Source: an uncultured Rhodoplanes sp.
GTDB taxonomy: Bacteria; Pseudomonadota; Alphaproteobacteria; Rhizobiales; Xanthobacteraceae
Length of the DNA: 6,163 bases
Reading direction: 5' to 3'
Assembly: GCA_936924235.1 (NCBI GenBank)
Contig: CAKZHN010000115.1
Location: 1 to 6,163 of the forward strand
Shown piece by piece: positions 4,474-6,163 of this stretch. A program made the position numbers and the translations under genes. Numbering within the stretch: position 1 is the first letter of the stretch; every line of letters begins with the position of its first letter. The notes below the pieces were generated by a model, which saw only the letters and a program-made list of their open reading frames with translations, ran no database searches and was not told the DNA's origin.

Positions 4474-5385
4474 TCAGGCCGACTTGCCCTCGCTCAGCAC
4501 CTTGTTCTTCTTCAGCCAGTCGATCGCGAGCTTCCAGCCGTCCTCGGCCGCTTCCTTGCGGTAGCTCGGCCGGTAGTCGGCGTGGAAGCCGTGCGGCGCG
4601 TCGGGATAGATCTTGAACTCGGCCTTCTTGCCGGCCTTGGCGAGCGCCTCCTTCATGGCCTCGACCTGCGCAACCGGAATGCCCTGGTCGGCGGCGCCAT
4701 AGAGACCGAGCACCGGCGCCTTCACCTCGGCGGCGAGCTCGCTCGGGGCCTTCGGCCAGATCGCCTTCTGCGCCGGCGGATCGACCAGCGAGCCGTAGAA
4801 CGCGACGCCGGCCTTCAGGTTCTTGTTGTGCGCCGAGTATTCCCACACCGTGCGGCCGCCGCGGCAGAAGCCGAGAATGGCGAGCTTGTTGGTGTTGCCG
4901 CCCTGCGACTTCGCCCAGGCCACGGTGGCGTCGAGATCGGCGAACAGCTCCGCATCGGGCTTTGCGTTCACGATCGGCATCAGCTTCGGCATCTCGGTGA
5001 TCTTCGTCAGATCCTCGCCGGAGCGGAAATAGTAGTTCGGCGCGATCGCCAGCGCGCCGGCCTTGGCCAGGCGCCGCGTCACGTCCTTGATGTATTCGTG
5101 CAGGCCGAAGATCTCCATCGCCACGAGGATGACCGGCGGGTTCTTCGCCTTCTCCGGCCGTGCGAAATAGATCGGCATGTCGCCGCCGTTGACCTTCACG
5201 GTGGCGTCGCCCGCCTTGAGCCCCGTGGTGTCGGTGGTGATCGCCTGCGCGCGCACCGGACCGGCGGCAAGCGTGTAGCCCGCGGCCGCGGCGGCCGAGG
5301 CCGTCATGAAGAAGCTTCGCCGCGACACCGGCGCGGGCGTGATCAGCCCGATGATGTCCTGCGGCAGTTTCGAGTGGATATTCAT
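4474..5385 (-). CDS. dienelactone hydrolase family protein, Tat-exported
   Basis: This 303-residue alpha/beta hydrolase belongs to the dienelactone hydrolase (carboxymethylenebutenolidase) family, which opens lactone rings in chlorocatechol degradation and also includes general esterases. The start at 5385 puts GGAGG 10 bases upstream. The ATG at 5394 is possible but only 1 base from it. The N-terminus carries a strong twin-arginine signal, SRRSFFMT (Arg22-Arg23), then an Ala-rich core and VRAQA, so the enzyme is probably exported folded. The family's catalytic features are present: Glu91 in AMEIFGLHE, the nucleophile Cys174 in GFCRGG, Asp233 in YGAADQG and His265 in DAPHGF. The classical enzyme is cytoplasmic and about 230 residues. 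The extra length here is the leader and pre-domain. Natural substrate is unknown, and an exported hydrolase next to no ring-cleavage dioxygenase argues against a dedicated chlorocatechol role. The tautomerase gene starts divergently 245 bases away. Confidence 0.92.
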   Translation of the reverse strand: MNIHSKLPQDIIGLITPAPVSRRSFFMTASAAAAAGYTLAAGPVRAQAITTDTTGLKAGDATVKVNGGDMPIYFARPEKAKNPPVILVAMEIFGLHEYIKDVTRRLAKAGALAIAPNYYFRSGEDLTKITEMPKLMPIVNAKPDAELFADLDATVAWAKSQGGNTNKLAILGFCRGGRTVWEYSAHNKNLKAGVAFYGSLVDPPAQKAIWPKAPSELAAEVKAPVLGLYGAADQGIPVAQVEAMKEALAKAGKKAEFKIYPDAPHGFHADYRPSYRKEAAEDGWKLAIDWLKKNKVLSEGKSA

Positions 5386-5572
5386 TGTGCTCATTCCTCC
5401 AAGCAAACCGTCCCAAGCGAACCGTGAGAACGGCGACAGCCGGTAAACACCCCAGCCGGTGGATTATTGCAGCATTCGCGGCGGTGGGCGACGGGGGTGT
5501 GGGCGAGGGCGCAGTCACGATGGCGTGCGTGCCATTGCGCCTTCGCATCGGTCGTAAGCCCGGACGGGAGTA

Positions 5573-5599
5573 TTGCCGCCCCGGAACGCCCGTTATAGT
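5573..5599 (+). promoter_or_regulatory. candidate promoter of the tautomerase gene
   Basis: TATAGT (5594-5599) matches the -10 consensus at 5 of 6 positions, and TTGCCG (5573-5578) matches the -35 at 4 of 6. The spacer is 15 bases, shorter than ideal. The -10 lies 31 bases before the start codon, giving a short leader that contains only the ribosome binding site. The rest of the divergent gap (5386-5572) shows an imperfect hairpin at 5509-5540 and a direct CAGCCGGT repeat (5437-5444, 5453-5460), with no clear hydrolase promoter. Confidence 0.4.
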
Positions 5600-5630
5600 G
5601 CGCGCGAAGGCATCGACAGGAGGAACAATC

Positions 5631-5825
5631 ATGCCCGAGATCGTCGTCTACGCCGTCGGCAACCGCTCCCAGGAGCAGAAGTCCGCGCTCTGCAAGGACA
5701 TCACCGACGCGATGGTGAAGAACTACAAGGTGCCGGCCGACGCTGTGGTGATCACGCTGGTCGAGACGCCCAAGACCGACAAGGCCAAGGGCGGCGTGAT
5801 GTTCAGCGACATGCCGGCGCGGTAG
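5631..5825 (+). CDS. 4-oxalocrotonate tautomerase family protein
   Basis: This 64-residue protein (63 after Met removal) has the size and fold pattern of 4-oxalocrotonate tautomerase subunits, small enzymes that shift double bonds in keto-enol substrates using the N-terminal proline as base. AGGAGG (5618-5623) lies 7 bases before the ATG, and Met-Pro at the start fixes this as the true N-terminus because the catalytic Pro1 must be exposed. Numbering from Pro1, Arg11 is conserved in GNRSQEQK, which also matches the family's RSDEQK block. The second canonical arginine, Arg39, aligns with Val39, and the Phe50 position aligns with a Lys-rich segment. The substrate is therefore probably not 4-oxalocrotonate itself. 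The longer open frame upstream lacks a start signal. It diverges from the dienelactone hydrolase gene, and shared regulation is possible but unproven. An oligomer such as a hexamer is expected from the family. Confidence 0.88.
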   Translation: MPEIVVYAVGNRSQEQKSALCKDITDAMVKNYKVPADAVVITLVETPKTDKAKGGVMFSDMPAR

Positions 5826-5855
5826 GCGTTTCTGTTCGGATTGCATCACCAAACT

Positions 5856-5966
5856 CCACTGTCATTCCGGCCGAGCGAAGCGAGAGCCGGAATCCATAAC
5901 TACGACTCGGGGTTATGGATTCCGGGTTCGCTCGCTTTCGCTCGCGCCCCGGAATGACGACAGTGG
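5856..5966. repeat. dispersed palindromic intergenic repeat, about 111 bp
   Basis: The element is a nested inverted repeat. Outer arms are CCACTGTCATTCCGG (5856-5870) and CCGGAATGACGACAGTGG (5949-5966), the right arm having three extra bases. Inner arms are a perfect 14-bp pair, CCGGAATCCATAAC (5887-5900) with GTTATGGATTCCGG (5912-5925), around an 11-base loop. Between them lie CGAGCGAAGCGAGAG-type spacers of unequal length (16 versus 23 bases). It starts 30 bases after the tautomerase stop. From memory this CCGGAATCCATAAC/GAGCGAAAGCGAGC family is common in Bradyrhizobium-like genomes. Whether it moves like a miniature transposon or acts as a terminator is not known here. Confidence 0.75.
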
Positions 5967-6062
5967 ATGTGGCTCGCACTTTCTTTTCCCTGAAATTTCC
6001 AGACATGCGTTCTCATTTCCGCGTCACGATTGCGCGGATGCTCAACTCCATTTGTCTCTCAT

Positions 6063-6153
6063 CCCGGGCGGCGCCCGGGTTCGTCATGCCCCCGTGAGGG
6101 GGGCGGAGCGCCGAAATGGCGCAAGTCGTCTTGGGCACCTTACGACGGTGCCC
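6063..6153. repeat. array of four consecutive hairpins at the right edge
   Basis: Four stems follow one another: CCCGGGC/GCCCGGG (6063-6069, 6073-6079), CCCCC/GGGGG (6089-6093, 6098-6102), GCGCC/GGCGC (6108-6112, 6118-6122) and GGGCACC/GGTGCCC (6133-6139, 6147-6153). All are perfect with loops of 3 to 7 bases. There is no coding potential. It may be another dispersed repeat or a structured leader of a gene beyond the window. Confidence 0.45.
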
Positions 6154-6163
6154 GCGTGCCTTG

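Larger units (their letters stand above)
5826..6163. other. 338-base non-coding tail with palindromic DNA
   Basis: No credible coding sequence is present after the tautomerase stop. The stretch contains a long imperfect palindrome (5856-5966), about 95 bases without visible structure (5967-6062) that might be leader for a gene beyond the edge, and four consecutive hairpins (6063-6153) running into the window end. Contigs often stop in dispersed repeats, which fits this arrangement. Confidence 0.6.

Noticed and set aside
4331..5632. A 433-codon open frame on the minus strand covering the hydrolase in another frame.
   Set aside because: The composition is Arg/Gly/Ala-rich without motifs, and the hydrolase frame has the full Tat signal and catalytic residues.
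1..6163. A CRISPR array, defence island, prophage or novel multi-gene system.
   Set aside because: No regularly spaced direct repeats, Cas, nuclease, integrase or transposase motifs were seen; the genes belong to ordinary chromosomal families.

Overview
The window looks like a short assembled contig from a G+C-rich alphaproteobacterium. Bradyrhizobium, Rhodopseudomonas and their relatives (Nitrobacteraceae) are the best guess. The reasons are strong G/C preference at third codon positions, clear AGGAG/GGAGG ribosome binding sites, the style of the Tat-exported dienelactone hydrolase-like protein, and a CCGGAATCCATAAC-type palindromic intergenic repeat that I recall as common in that group. 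The genus is inferred from memory, not computed. Bases 1-12 match the 3' end of the Illumina TruSeq adapter, so the left edge is almost certainly a raw contig end carrying adapter sequence.

Layout, left to right. The plus strand carries the C-terminal part of an EAL-domain c-di-GMP phosphodiesterase (13-389), a small secreted glycine-zipper protein (474-785) and a four-helix DoxX-family membrane protein (952-1380). A 235-base gap between convergent genes follows (1381-1615), with a consensus DnaA box and several hairpins. The minus strand then carries four genes. In transcription order these are a Tat-exported dienelactone hydrolase family protein (5385-4474), a Tat-type exported glutathione peroxidase family protein (4334-3747), a secreted NodB-type polysaccharide deacetylase with a Pro/Ala-rich stalk (3348-2275, ended by a good intrinsic terminator), and a dihydrofolate-reductase-fold protein (2170-1616). 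A 64-residue 4-oxalocrotonate tautomerase family protein (5631-5825, plus strand) diverges from the hydrolase. The last 338 bases hold no gene but two clusters of palindromic DNA.

These genes do not form one pathway. The recurring theme is envelope and exported functions: four of the seven complete genes have export signals and one is an integral membrane protein. The only pair with a plausible functional link is the divergent hydrolase/tautomerase pair, since both families occur in aromatic ring-cleavage pathways.

I found no CRISPR array, transposase, phage gene, toxin-antitoxin pair, tRNA, rRNA or convincing riboswitch, and nothing that amounts to a new multi-gene system. The least explained material is intergenic: the DnaA-box gap, an orphan 14-bp palindrome with a nested stem structure between the deacetylase and peroxidase genes, an operator-like palindrome before the peroxidase, and four consecutive hairpins at the right end.
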